A DNA stretch of 39,937 nucleotides, taken from the NCBI GenBank assembly GCA_035575235.1, contig DATLYA010000374.1, positions 1-39,937 on the forward strand. The letters are read 5' to 3'. The position numbers and the translations under genes were made by a program. Below are positions 7,729 to 14,941 of the stretch, piece after piece (position 1 is the first letter of the stretch; each line of letters starts with the position of its first letter). The notes under the pieces were generated by a model that ran no database searches, was not told where the DNA came from, and saw only the letters and a program-made list of their open reading frames with translations. The DNA comes from SYOC01 sp035575235. GTDB taxonomy: Bacteria; Desulfobacterota; Binatia; Bin18.

Positions 7729-8024
7729 ACTTTTTGTTCCTCCGCCTTTTGATCGATCTCCTCTTTAGTCAACACGCCTTTCTCAACCAGCAACGTCTCA
7801 ATTGCCGTAATCCAGCGCTCATAGTAACTCATCCGCTCATAGGCGTCAGGCGGAAGACTCTCGATTGCACGCCGCAGCTCGTCAACACGGATTATTTTCT
7901 TTGCCGGGCTTGAGAGAAGCACGAGCAACGCATCCGTCCGTTTCTCCCACATCGAGAGATCATGTTCGGCCTTATTGATGGGGCCGGCATCCGGCCAGCC
8001 GCCTCGATCATGCACACGCGGCAT
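7710..8024 (-). CDS. Nitrile hydratase beta N-terminal domain / thiocyanate hydrolase beta-type subunit
   Basis: A 104-residue helical subunit matching the N-terminal half of nitrile hydratase beta: MPRVHDRGGWPDAGPI at the start, then WEKRTDALLVLL and YERMSYYERWITAIETLLVEKG. AAAGGAGAA precedes the ATG. It is the first of three genes in the order beta-N, beta-C, alpha, which is the order of scnB, scnA, scnC in thiocyanate hydrolase operons. The last six codons and the stop codon are made of a 7-bp repeat (7701-7728), so the C-terminal KVLSAES is probably repeat-derived. Confidence 0.87.
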   Translation of the reverse strand: MPRVHDRGGWPDAGPINKAEHDLSMWEKRTDALLVLLSSPAKKIIRVDELRRAIESLPPDAYERMSYYERWITAIETLLVEKGVLTKEEIDQKAEEQKVLSAES

Positions 8025-8080
8025 AAGAGTATTCTCCTTTCCCAGAAGCTAATGGCTCACCGCAGAGATTTCGATAGGCA

Positions 8081-8150
8081 GAGATTGCTTCGTCGCGTTG
8101 CTCCTCGCAATGACAGAGTGGCGTCATTGCGAGCGGAGCGAAGCAATCTC
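8081..8150. repeat. Imperfect palindromic repeat (REP-like)
   Basis: The left arm starts GAGATTGCTTCG (8081) and the right arm ends CGAAGCAATCTC (8150), with CGCAATGACA and GTCATTGCG near the centre. The 70-bp element folds into a long imperfect hairpin. This sequence type is common as a dispersed intergenic repeat in many bacterial genomes. It lies between the nitrile hydratase-like operon promoter region and the Tat-LLM gene end. Confidence 0.85.
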
Positions 8151-8220
8151 ACTGAGCGAGCGACTCCTCACTTGCCAAAATTTTGCGGTGACCTACAAGA
8201 GACATTTACACTGGTCCTTG

Positions 8221-9294
8221 TTAACGCACGTACGGCATCACGGTCTCGGCAAATCGTTGCATCATTTCTCTATCCTGCTTGTAGGGAAACATGGCGATGA
8301 AATAATCAAAGCCCAGCTCTTTATAGCTGCGTAACGTTTCCGCCACCTGCGCCGCCGTGCCGATCGTGCCAGAAGCATGGGCAATGTTAAAGATACGTCC
8401 AGTTCCTAACTCGGCCGCCGCCGCTGCGTCACGCTTCTTCAATTCTTCTTCCGTATCGGCAATACACGTGACAATGAACAGCGATTTTTCGATCTTATCG
8501 AAATCACGTTTCACCGCATCGCAGTGACGCTTGAGCGCTTCGAGTTTCTGTTTCACTACCGGCAATTGATAGCCGAAGATCATATTCCAGCCGTCGGCAT
8601 ACTGCGCCACCAGGCGTAACAGTTTCTTCTCGCCCGCGCCGCCCATCCATATTTTCATTGGTTGCTGTATCGGCTTGGGCGCGCACACGGCGTCTTCTAA
8701 CTGATAGTGCTTGCCGGAAAACGAGGCGCGCTCTTGCGTCCACAACGCGCGAATCACTTGCACCGCCTCCTCAAGCTGCGCCAGACGTGTCCCAACAGGC
8801 GGGAACGGAATGCCATAGGCCTTGTATTCAATATCTTTCCAGCCTGCGCCGATGCCAAACTCTAAACGTCCGTTGCTGATATGATCCGTGCTGGCCGCAG
8901 TTTTCGCCAGCACGCTGGGAATACGATACGAGTTGCAGGTGACCAGCGTGCCAAGTCGCAACCTGGTGGTGACCGTCGCCAATGCCGGCATGAGCGCCCA
9001 CACATCCAAGCAGTTCCGTCGCTCGGACTTGGCGTCCCACAAAAGATGATCTGACGCCCATAGCGCTGTCAGTCCAAGGCGCTCGGCTTCTTTGGCAAGG
9101 TCTGCAATGTCACTAAAGGGAAAACCAAATTGCGGTTCGATCTGGATGCCAAAACGGGTCATGCGTTGAGTTGTCCTTTCTGGTTTTGTTGACGCACCGT
9201 GCACTGCCTGAGTCGAGTTGACCAAGGCAACAGGATTGAAAATCATTCCAGCAGCAACACCGCCAGCGTGTTTGAGAAAATGGCGACGGTTCAT
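8221..9294 (-). CDS. LLM-class oxidoreductase with predicted Tat signal peptide
   Basis: A 357-residue luciferase-like protein. From the ATG at 9294 the N-terminus reads MNRRHFLKHAGGVAAGM, a twin-arginine motif followed by a hydrophobic stretch, and the mature region then begins TRFGIQIEPQFG. The barrel shows LGLTALWASDHLLW, LEFGIGAGWKDIEYKAYGIPF and MKIWMGGAGEKKLLRLVAQYADGW. These are typical of F420-type LLM enzymes. An alternative start at 9162 would remove the signal and has AAAGGA about 11 bp upstream, so a cytoplasmic form is possible. If exported, the enzyme would have to carry its bound cofactor across the membrane folded, as the Tat route allows. It overlaps no neighbour; the PIN toxin gene ends 20 bp upstream. 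Confidence 0.83.
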   Translation of the reverse strand: MNRRHFLKHAGGVAAGMIFNPVALVNSTQAVHGASTKPERTTQRMTRFGIQIEPQFGFPFSDIADLAKEAERLGLTALWASDHLLWDAKSERRNCLDVWALMPALATVTTRLRLGTLVTCNSYRIPSVLAKTAASTDHISNGRLEFGIGAGWKDIEYKAYGIPFPPVGTRLAQLEEAVQVIRALWTQERASFSGKHYQLEDAVCAPKPIQQPMKIWMGGAGEKKLLRLVAQYADGWNMIFGYQLPVVKQKLEALKRHCDAVKRDFDKIEKSLFIVTCIADTEEELKKRDAAAAAELGTGRIFNIAHASGTIGTAAQVAETLRSYKELGFDYFIAMFPYKQDREMMQRFAETVMPYVR

Positions 9295-9313
9295 TGCTAT
9301 ACAGGGATTAGCA

Positions 9314-9781
9314 CTATGCGGTCTCAGGATTGAGAGCATTTAACTGCTCCGCTTCGGCGACCTTACAGAGGTCTCTATCTGCTGAGACGAAAAAGTCGAT
9401 GGGCTGTCGGGCATGAAGATCTAATGCTGAAACGAGGTGGATCGCATCCAGGGAGCGAAGCAGTGGAATTTGTTGAGGAGGAGCATACTTCCGGACCAGG
9501 CGCACAGCATTGTGGTAATGAAAATCTCTTAGCTTCCTGACCAAGACAAGACGCTGTCCCAGGTCTCCGTAGAGACGATCTCGGAGACTGTCCAGTTCTT
9601 GCTCCGTGATCTCCCGCTCGCGCACGCGTCTGGAGAAGGCTCGCTGCACTTCGACTACCGCCAGCCGGGAAATGTAGCATCGCGCAGTGGGCTCAATGAG
9701 AAGGCGTTCGACCACATCCGAGCCGGCCTCGGAGCGATACCGCTTGACCAGCGCGCTGGAATCAAAAAAGTAGATGGGCAT
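9314..9781 (-). CDS. PIN-domain ribonuclease toxin (VapC family)
   Basis: A 155-residue PIN-domain protein with all expected acidic residues: D7 in FFDSSALVKRY, E44 in AVVEVQRAF, D112 in LDAIHLVSAL and D135/D137 in SADRDL. PIN toxins cleave RNA with Mg2+ and are neutralised by the partner encoded just upstream. The ATG follows the antitoxin stop codon with no gap. It is a little longer than typical VapC (130-140 residues). Confidence 0.88.
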   Translation of the reverse strand: MPIYFFDSSALVKRYRSEAGSDVVERLLIEPTARCYISRLAVVEVQRAFSRRVREREITEQELDSLRDRLYGDLGQRLVLVRKLRDFHYHNAVRLVRKYAPPQQIPLLRSLDAIHLVSALDLHARQPIDFFVSADRDLCKVAEAEQLNALNPETA

Positions 9782-10066
9782 TTACAAGCGATCTTCCCGG
9801 TCAGCAATAATATCCTGAGCAAACGATCCGGAGCATTTGGCGAGAATGCGGCGCGCTTCTTCAAGCGAGATCACGTCTTTCCCGCCCACTTGTTCCGCGC
9901 ACCAGTCCATGAACTCGGTGTCGAGGCCCTCATCGTCTTTGGCGCTCTCCGACGCCAGCGCCTCCTGGAGGATAGCCTGCCACGGTTGTCCGCTCCGGTC
10001 GGCGCGTTCCGCGATCAAACGCTTTTGCTCTTCGCTTAAGCGAATATCGTCTGGGTTCGTTGCCAT
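9782..10066 (-). CDS. VapB-like antitoxin
   Basis: A 94-residue protein starting MATNPDDIRLSEEQKRLIAERADRSG, a short ribbon-helix-helix-like region. A longer acidic C-terminal tail follows (DEGLDTEFMDWCAEQV), suited to binding the PIN active site. It lies directly before, and is translationally linked to, the PIN toxin gene. Assignment rests mainly on this arrangement and the size, so the subfamily is uncertain. Confidence 0.75.
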   Translation of the reverse strand: MATNPDDIRLSEEQKRLIAERADRSGQPWQAILQEALASESAKDDEGLDTEFMDWCAEQVGGKDVISLEEARRILAKCSGSFAQDIIADREDRL

Positions 10067-10084
10067 AATTTATTATCCCTTGTT

Positions 10085-10200
10085 CCTATTGAATCATTTG
10101 TCCATCGAGCCATTGACGAGTAAAGCCAAAAAACCAATGTGTCAATGATTCAATCTTTCAATGACTCGATGACTCAATCTCTCAATGGCTCAATTCTTCC
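10085..10200. repeat. Head-to-head pair of 8-bp-period arrays (CAATGRCT type)
   Basis: The right arm at 10143-10200 is seven octamers in a row, such as CAATGATT, CAATCTTT, CAATGACT and CAATGGCT. The left arm at 10085-10120 is the same kind of array on the other strand (ATTGAATC, AGCCATTG). Together they make a roughly 115-bp palindromic element with an A-rich centre. A second copy of the design is at 15857-15985. Confidence 0.8.
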
Positions 10201-10278
10201 AGTAGCGCCTTCGCCTCTTGCAAATCTTTCGTGTCAAAGCCTTTGGTAAACCACCATCTGGGCATCGGGCAACAGGGG

Positions 10279-13200
10279 TCAGGAATCAGTTTCCACTTTT
10301 GCCTTTTGATTTTTGCCTTTTGCCTTTTGATTTGCTTGTTGTAGAAGGAGTTCGCCTTTCAGTCGGTACAGCTCGGCCTCCCATTCACGCGCTCCCGTTT
10401 CGTCCACAAAGTCCAAGGTCTCGGCCAGCAGATCAAGACCTTTCTCAAGGCGTCCCGTTTTGGCATACGCTGCGGCCAGGTCGGCATGACCGAGCGGCCT
10501 CTCTACCCTCGATCCTGTAGCCCGAGAGGAATTTTGGTCAGGACGCATCAATGCAATCCCCTCCTCTGCACGTCCCTGTTCAACCAGTACCCATCCCTGC
10601 CGGAAAACTCCCCATGGCATAAAGAACGGAAAGCTGTGCTCACGACAAAGCGTCATCAGCGCATCTGCATACTCTTGGACTGCTTGCACCTCTCGGAGAC
10701 TTGAGTGAATCGCAGTGGCGGTGCTCAGGGCAAAAGCCACGCTAAAGGGATGGGACAACTTCCGAGCCCAGGTGATCGCCTCGTTGATCTGCTGTCGAGC
10801 CTGATCCGGATAGCCAAGTAACCACATGGCGCGGACCATATACGAGAAGCCGACTGCCTTGCGGTCCGCCGTGGAGAATTGGAACTGGTCTGGCTGATGG
10901 AGTTGCGGGTCATAGAGAGCGATGCTTTGCTTTAGATGCGAGAGCGCAGACGGAAACTCTCCCTGATAGAACAAGGTGATCCCGAGACCGAGGTGGGCGA
11001 CTAGCAGTGGATGCGCCAGAGTTGGTGTACGCTGAGCGAGACGGAGAAGCTGTTCCGCCACATTGCGAGCCGTCTGCAACTCCGCCCGCGCGAAATGAAA
11101 AGGGTTCAACCCTCGTAACACGGAGACGAGCTGAGAAGTCTCCCCGAGCTGTTGACACAATTCCCGCGCTCGCGTATAGGCTCGTCCCACTTCTGGAGTA
11201 GTATAGCCTTTCGTGACCATCAGTGTGGTTCCGAGAGCAGCCTGCAGCGCAAGTTCGTGTTGGGCGCGCTCGGGAGCGTCAGGCAAGATCTTGAGTACCT
11301 CTAGCCCCTTCATGAGGAGCTTGGCCGCTTCCACATAGGCCGAGCGCTGGCTGGCTCTCTGCCCTGCCTTCTGCCAATAGGGAATGGCTTGTTCAACAAG
11401 ACCCGCCTCGGTGTAATGATGGGCTAGCAGCTCGGGCTGCGTCTCGACGGTCTCGGGAAACTGCTCCGCTAACACCTGGGCAATCAGCTGATGCAGTTGC
11501 TGTCGTCTACTCTTCAGCAACGATTGATAAGCTGTGTCCTGAATAAGGGCATGCTTGAAGATAAACCTCGCCTGCGGCGGTAGGCCGCGTTGATACAGCA
11601 GCTCGGCCTCGACTAACTGCCGTAATCCTTGCTGTAAACTGCCCTCGTCCAAAGGGGAGACAGCATGAAGCAGCTCATACGAGAACTCCCGCCCCAGAGT
11701 TGCTCCGAGCTGTGCCAGCTCCTTGGCCGTGTTGAGTCGATCCAGCCGCGCCATGAGGGAATCCTGTAAGGTTGCCGGAATGACGAATTGTAGAGGCGAC
11801 TGGCTGGTCGCCCCTATGGTTTCCACGATACTTTTCGTCAACTCCTCGACAAACAACGGCACGCCGTCCGTCCTGGCCACGATCTGCTGGACGACTTCAG
11901 GCGGCAACGTGTTCTCACCCGTCACTCTCTCGACCATCGTCTCCACCTGCGAACGGCCTAAACGGCTCAGCGCCAACTGGCTGAAATGAGAGCGATTACC
12001 CCACGGTGGGGTGAACTCAGGCCGAAATGTTAACAGCGTCAACACCCGGGCGGTCGGCAACTGGTCCAGGAACAACGTGAGAAGTTCCAGGGTGGACGGG
12101 TCGGCCCAGTGGAGATCTTCCCAAGCACAGAGCACGGTAGCCTTCTCCGCTTCCTCGAGCAGCCACGCTACCAGGGCGGCTTGTGTCTGCTCTTTCTGCT
12201 TTTGGGGACTCACTGTAATCACCGGATAACCCTCGGGATGGGGCAACGAAAGCAGGGCGGCCAGCAAAGGTAGCGCCTCCGGCTGTAGGGGCGCGGCGCG
12301 CCGTGTCCCTATCTGCAACTTGTGGAGCTTCGCTTCAGGGCTCTCGCCGCTCTGAAATCCTAGCAGCCGCTGCAGATGCTCGGTGATAGGATAGAAGGCC
12401 GTGTTCTGGTGATAGGGAGAGCAGCGCAACTCAATGCGGGTGGCGCCTTCGGTGCTGACCTGCTCTTTGAGTTCCTGCACCAGACGGGATTTACCAATCC
12501 CCGGCTCACCGCTGAGCAGCACGACTTGACCTGCGCCCGCTTTGGCCTGCTCCCAGCGCTGTCGCAGCACTCCCACTTCTGCTTCACGACCAACCAGAGG
12601 AGTGAGCCCTTTCTGCACTGATACTTCAAAGCGGCTCTGCGTCGCGCTCTCGCCGATAACTCGATACAGCGATAGAGGAGTGGAAATGCCCTTGAGTGTT
12701 CGTGGTCCGAGGTCCTGGCGCTCGAATAAACCCTGCACCAGGCGCTGCGTGACCGCACTCATGACCACCGTGTCGGGCTCAGCGACACCTTGCACCCGCG
12801 CGGTAATGTTCGGCGTCTCGCCCAAGGCCAGCATCTCCCGCTTCGCGCTACTGCCGATCTCCCCAATGACGACTAGCCCTGTATGAATACCAATGCGGAC
12901 TTGGAGAGCATCCGAGCCGTGACCGTGAGGGAGCGGGGTGTTTGGCATTTGCTGACGCGCGCGGCTCTGAAGCGCTTCAACAATCTCCAGCCCCGTCCGC
13001 ACCGCCCGTTGCGCGTCGTCCTCATGGGCCACGGGATAGCCGAAGTACACCAACAAGCCATCGCCCAGGTGCTGGGCGACATACCCGGCATAACGCCTGA
13101 TTACGGTGGTGCAGGTCTCTTGGTACAGACGGACCACTTCGTGGTACTCTTCAGGATCAAGTCGCTCGGAGAGCGTGGTTGATCCGACCAGATCACAAAA

Positions 13201-13368
13201 CATGACGGTCAACTGCCGCCGCTCGCCGGACGAGTGCTGAGTCCTGGGCAACCGGAGGAGTGTCGCTCGTTTCCGGCCTCTGGTTTTCGTTTTCGGAACC
13301 TGGAACCTGGAACGTGGAACTTGAAACTTGCGCAGCGCCGACCCACACCAACACCTTACCATCTTCAT
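10279..13368 (-). CDS. Class III adenylate/guanylate cyclase - AAA ATPase - TPR regulator (main frame)
   Basis: A multidomain protein of about 1,029 residues in this frame. The class III cyclase domain (about 48-235) has metal-binding D59 in MFCDLVGST and D103 in LGDGLLVYFG. The transition-state Asn and Arg are N187 and R191 in ETPNITARV. An AAA/STAND ATPase follows, with Walker A SGEPGIGKS (286-294) and Walker B CAWEDLHWADP (E417/D418). The C-terminal half consists of TPR-like helices from about 620 to 1000. The N-terminal module of the family lies in another frame upstream (13193-13522), so the gene is broken near a 7-bp repeat. Three palindromic repeats are translated within it: residues 134-153, 353-362 and 518-527. 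The C-terminus is made of another heptamer array. Such proteins are large cyclic-nucleotide signalling ATPases; ligand unknown. Confidence 0.88.
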   Translation of the reverse strand: MKMVRCWCGSALRKFQVPRSRFQVPKTKTRGRKRATLLRLPRTQHSSGERRQLTVMFCDLVGSTTLSERLDPEEYHEVVRLYQETCTTVIRRYAGYVAQHLGDGLLVYFGYPVAHEDDAQRAVRTGLEIVEALQSRARQQMPNTPLPHGHGSDALQVRIGIHTGLVVIGEIGSSAKREMLALGETPNITARVQGVAEPDTVVMSAVTQRLVQGLFERQDLGPRTLKGISTPLSLYRVIGESATQSRFEVSVQKGLTPLVGREAEVGVLRQRWEQAKAGAGQVVLLSGEPGIGKSRLVQELKEQVSTEGATRIELRCSPYHQNTAFYPITEHLQRLLGFQSGESPEAKLHKLQIGTRRAAPLQPEALPLLAALLSLPHPEGYPVITVSPQKQKEQTQAALVAWLLEEAEKATVLCAWEDLHWADPSTLELLTLFLDQLPTARVLTLLTFRPEFTPPWGNRSHFSQLALSRLGRSQVETMVERVTGENTLPPEVVQQIVARTDGVPLFVEELTKSIVETIGATSQSPLQFVIPATLQDSLMARLDRLNTAKELAQLGATLGREFSYELLHAVSPLDEGSLQQGLRQLVEAELLYQRGLPPQARFIFKHALIQDTAYQSLLKSRRQQLHQLIAQVLAEQFPETVETQPELLAHHYTEAGLVEQAIPYWQKAGQRASQRSAYVEAAKLLMKGLEVLKILPDAPERAQHELALQAALGTTLMVTKGYTTPEVGRAYTRARELCQQLGETSQLVSVLRGLNPFHFARAELQTARNVAEQLLRLAQRTPTLAHPLLVAHLGLGITLFYQGEFPSALSHLKQSIALYDPQLHQPDQFQFSTADRKAVGFSYMVRAMWLLGYPDQARQQINEAITWARKLSHPFSVAFALSTATAIHSSLREVQAVQEYADALMTLCREHSFPFFMPWGVFRQGWVLVEQGRAEEGIALMRPDQNSSRATGSRVERPLGHADLAAAYAKTGRLEKGLDLLAETLDFVDETGAREWEAELYRLKGELLLQQANQKAKGKNQKAKVETDS
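10297..10331. repeat. 7-bp-period array (TTTTGCC/TTTTGAT), five units, encoding the cyclase C-terminus
   Basis: Five heptamers run TTTTGCC, TTTTGAT, TTTTGCC, TTTTGCC, TTTTGAT. On the minus strand they encode the lysine/glutamine-rich tail NQKAKGKNQKAK of the cyclase-AAA protein, close to its stop codon. Confidence 0.9.
11790..11817. repeat. 28-bp palindrome inside the cyclase gene (copy A, GACTGG type)
   Basis: It begins GTAGAGGCGACTGG and ends CTGGTCGCCCCTAT. It matches the intergenic copy at 26957-26984 at 23 of 28 positions and encodes IGATSQSPLQ on the minus strand. Confidence 0.85.
12285..12312. repeat. 28-bp palindrome inside the cyclase gene (copy B, CGGCGCG type)
   Basis: It begins GTAGGGGCGCGGCG and ends CGCCGTGTCCCTAT. 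It matches the intergenic copy at 39271-39298 at 26 of 28 positions and encodes IGTRRAAPLQ on the minus strand, in the same codon phase as copy A. Confidence 0.9.
12911..12967. repeat. 57-bp palindromic element inside the cyclase gene
   Basis: The outer parts are GAGCCG, CCGTGAGGGAGCGG and TTGCTGACGCGCGCGGCTC, with a variable centre. The same element with the same 57-bp length is intergenic at 39405-39461. It is 19 codons long and is translated as part of the loop RQQMPNTPLPHGHGSD between cyclase strands. Confidence 0.9.
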
Positions 13369-13522
13369 CTTTTGCCACCTGTTCCGCCTCGATCAACTCT
13401 CCCTTGATATCCTCCAGATACGCCTCGTCCAAATCGAACCGACGCTTCACCGCGCCATACGTCAGACGGCCTCGCTGCCGCAAAAGCTCGCGGATTTGGT
13501 CCAGGATCTCGTCGAACGTCAT
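13193..13522 (-). pseudogene. Displaced N-terminal module of the cyclase-AAA protein
   Basis: From the ATG at 13522 this frame reads MTFDEILDQIRELLRQRGR, then KRRFDLDEAYLEDIKGELIEAE and EDGKVLVWVG. That short helical module stands at the N-terminus of many cyclase-AAA-TPR regulators. In those proteins a Pro/Ser/Thr-rich linker then leads directly to GERRQLTVMFCDLVGS. Here the linker (SENENQRPETSDTPPVAQDS) runs out of frame and ends after about 109 codons, while the cyclase domain is in a frame offset by one base. The heptamer array at 13295-13329 lies in the linker. I therefore read this as the 5' part of the next gene, not as an independent protein. Confidence 0.75.
13295..13329. repeat. 7-bp-period array (GGAACCT), five units, at the frame break of the cyclase gene
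   Basis: Five heptamers: GGAACCT twice, then GGAACGT, GGAACTT and GAAACTT. It is translated in the linker between the N-terminal module and the cyclase domain. The downstream frame is displaced by one extra base relative to the upstream frame, so loss of one 7-bp unit (or gain of two) would join them. Confidence 0.9.
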
Positions 13523-13567
13523 GACTTCTCCTACGCAAACGCTTCACCTAATCGCGACAAAGGAGCC

Positions 13568-13813
13568 TTATTTCGCGTGGACGACCGGCACGTGCTCCGT
13601 ACGTTCGGGACGAATCTGTCCCGTAGCGACTGCTTGTACTTTCTTCAACGTCTCCGCCGTATAGTAGCGGTTGCCACACGTATCGCAGACACCGATCACG
13701 ACGTCCTCAAGAATTACAAAACCCGCCTTGTGCTTAAAGGCTTCGCGGTCTACCTGTTTCGCTTGTACCGTACCTTCGCAATACTCGCAGGAATAGCCGA
13801 ACTGAGATTTCAT
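13568..13813 (-). CDS. YgiT-type zinc-finger protein (MqsA-like antitoxin fragment type)
   Basis: An 81-residue protein with two CxxC pairs, C9/C12 in SCEYCEGTV and C43/C46 in GVCDTCGNRYY, which form the zinc site of YgiT/MqsA N-terminal domains. The C-terminal DNA-binding domain of full MqsA is absent, as in many stand-alone YgiT proteins. It overlaps the preceding DUF4258 gene by 4 bp (ATGA), so the two are translated together. The pair is likely a toxin-antitoxin module in toxin-first order. Confidence 0.87.
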   Translation of the reverse strand: MKSQFGYSCEYCEGTVQAKQVDREAFKHKAGFVILEDVVIGVCDTCGNRYYTAETLKKVQAVATGQIRPERTEHVPVVHAK

Positions 13814-14106
13814 ATGATTGGCTCCGTGACTTCATATACCGTGATAATCAGATAGCGCCCAGTTCCAGTGAAGCGGCCTACCGAGCCCACCGGAGTAATC
13901 CCATCAGATCCGAGCCCGTGGATAGTATAACGAGTCCCACGCGGGTCGCCTCTCTCAATTTTCACCAGTTTACCGTTGAGAATCGCCCCCTCCACATCGA
14001 CAAGATCCAGATGATCTTCCGCCATTTCTTCAACGGCATGAGCGGTCAGGTCATACGCCTCGCTACGTATCGCCTGTCGAATCCGATTGAGTATGCGTTC
14101 CGGCAT
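13810..14106 (-). CDS. DUF4258 family protein, probable toxin partner
   Basis: A 98-residue protein beginning MPERILNRIRQAIRSEAYDLTAHAVEEMAED, with the conserved His and following acidic residues of DUF4258. GNGRYLIITVYE-like strands close it (TGRYLIITVYEVTEP). DUF4258 proteins have a small alpha/beta fold related to RelE/MqsR-type ribonucleases and are usually found next to YgiT-type zinc-finger genes, as here. Toxicity is inferred from that context. Confidence 0.85.
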   Translation of the reverse strand: MPERILNRIRQAIRSEAYDLTAHAVEEMAEDHLDLVDVEGAILNGKLVKIERGDPRGTRYTIHGLGSDGITPVGSVGRFTGTGRYLIITVYEVTEPII

Positions 14107-14114
14107 TTACGAAC

Positions 14115-14918
14115 TCAGGAAAACGCTTCATCCAATCGCTGCATCTGCGCCTGCGATAAGCGCCAGCCAGACGCGCCGCAGTTTTCCTCTGTGCGCGCCA
14201 CGCTATCGGACTTGGGGATCACAATGACATTGGGATGCGCCGTGCACCAGTTGAGCGCGACTTGCGCCAGGGTCTTTTGTACTTGCGAAGCCACTTCCTC
14301 CAAGGCTTTCATGCCTTGGCTGCGGCGAAAGCGGGATTTCACCGCCAGCCGTCCATCGTCCAACGGCGTGTAGGCGATAATCGTGACGTTGTGTTGCTGA
14401 CAATACGGCAACAGATCGTCTTCAATCTCTCGACTGTTTAAATTGTATAGCACTTGATTAGAAACGACCGGGTACTTGCTCATGGCGGCCTGCGCGGCGC
14501 GCAGTTGACCCACGGAAAAGTTGCTCACGCCAATATATTTGACCAGACCGCGGTCCACTAACGTCTCCATCGCCCGCATGGTCTCTTTGATCGGCGCGCG
14601 GGAGTTTGGCCAGTGAATCTGGTAGAGGTCGATATACTCGGTCTCCAACTCGCGCAGACTCGCCTCCGCCGCGCGCAGCACGTCATCGTACTGCAAATGA
14701 CTTCCGGAGACCTTCGTGGCAATGAACACCTGGTCACGGATGCCTTTCACCGCTTGCCCAACGACGTCTTCAGTACGATACACTTCCGCCGTATCGATGA
14801 GAAACGCGCCAAGCTCGATGCCTCGACGTAGAGGCTCTACCCCGCCACGATACTTCCAGACGCCCAGCCCAATCTCTGGAACCATGACTCCGGTGTTGCC
14901 GAGAGGTTTAAGTTCCAT
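14115..14918 (-). CDS. Aldo/keto reductase
   Basis: A 267-residue NADPH-dependent reductase of the AKR superfamily. The catalytic tetrad is complete: D42 and Y47 in FLIDTAEVY, K69 in VFIATKVS and H102 in LYQIHWPNS. KYIGVSNFSVGQL and the cofactor-binding VIVIPKSDSVARTEEN near the end are standard. AAGGAGTAGAGCA precedes the ATG. It follows the LLM gene at 14942 in the same direction with a 23-bp gap, so both may be one transcript. The substrate is not predictable beyond small aldehydes or ketones. Confidence 0.92.
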   Translation of the reverse strand: MELKPLGNTGVMVPEIGLGVWKYRGGVEPLRRGIELGAFLIDTAEVYRTEDVVGQAVKGIRDQVFIATKVSGSHLQYDDVLRAAEASLRELETEYIDLYQIHWPNSRAPIKETMRAMETLVDRGLVKYIGVSNFSVGQLRAAQAAMSKYPVVSNQVLYNLNSREIEDDLLPYCQQHNVTIIAYTPLDDGRLAVKSRFRRSQGMKALEEVASQVQKTLAQVALNWCTAHPNVIVIPKSDSVARTEENCGASGWRLSQAQMQRLDEAFS

Positions 14919-14941
14919 TGCTCTACTCCTTCGGGTAGGGT

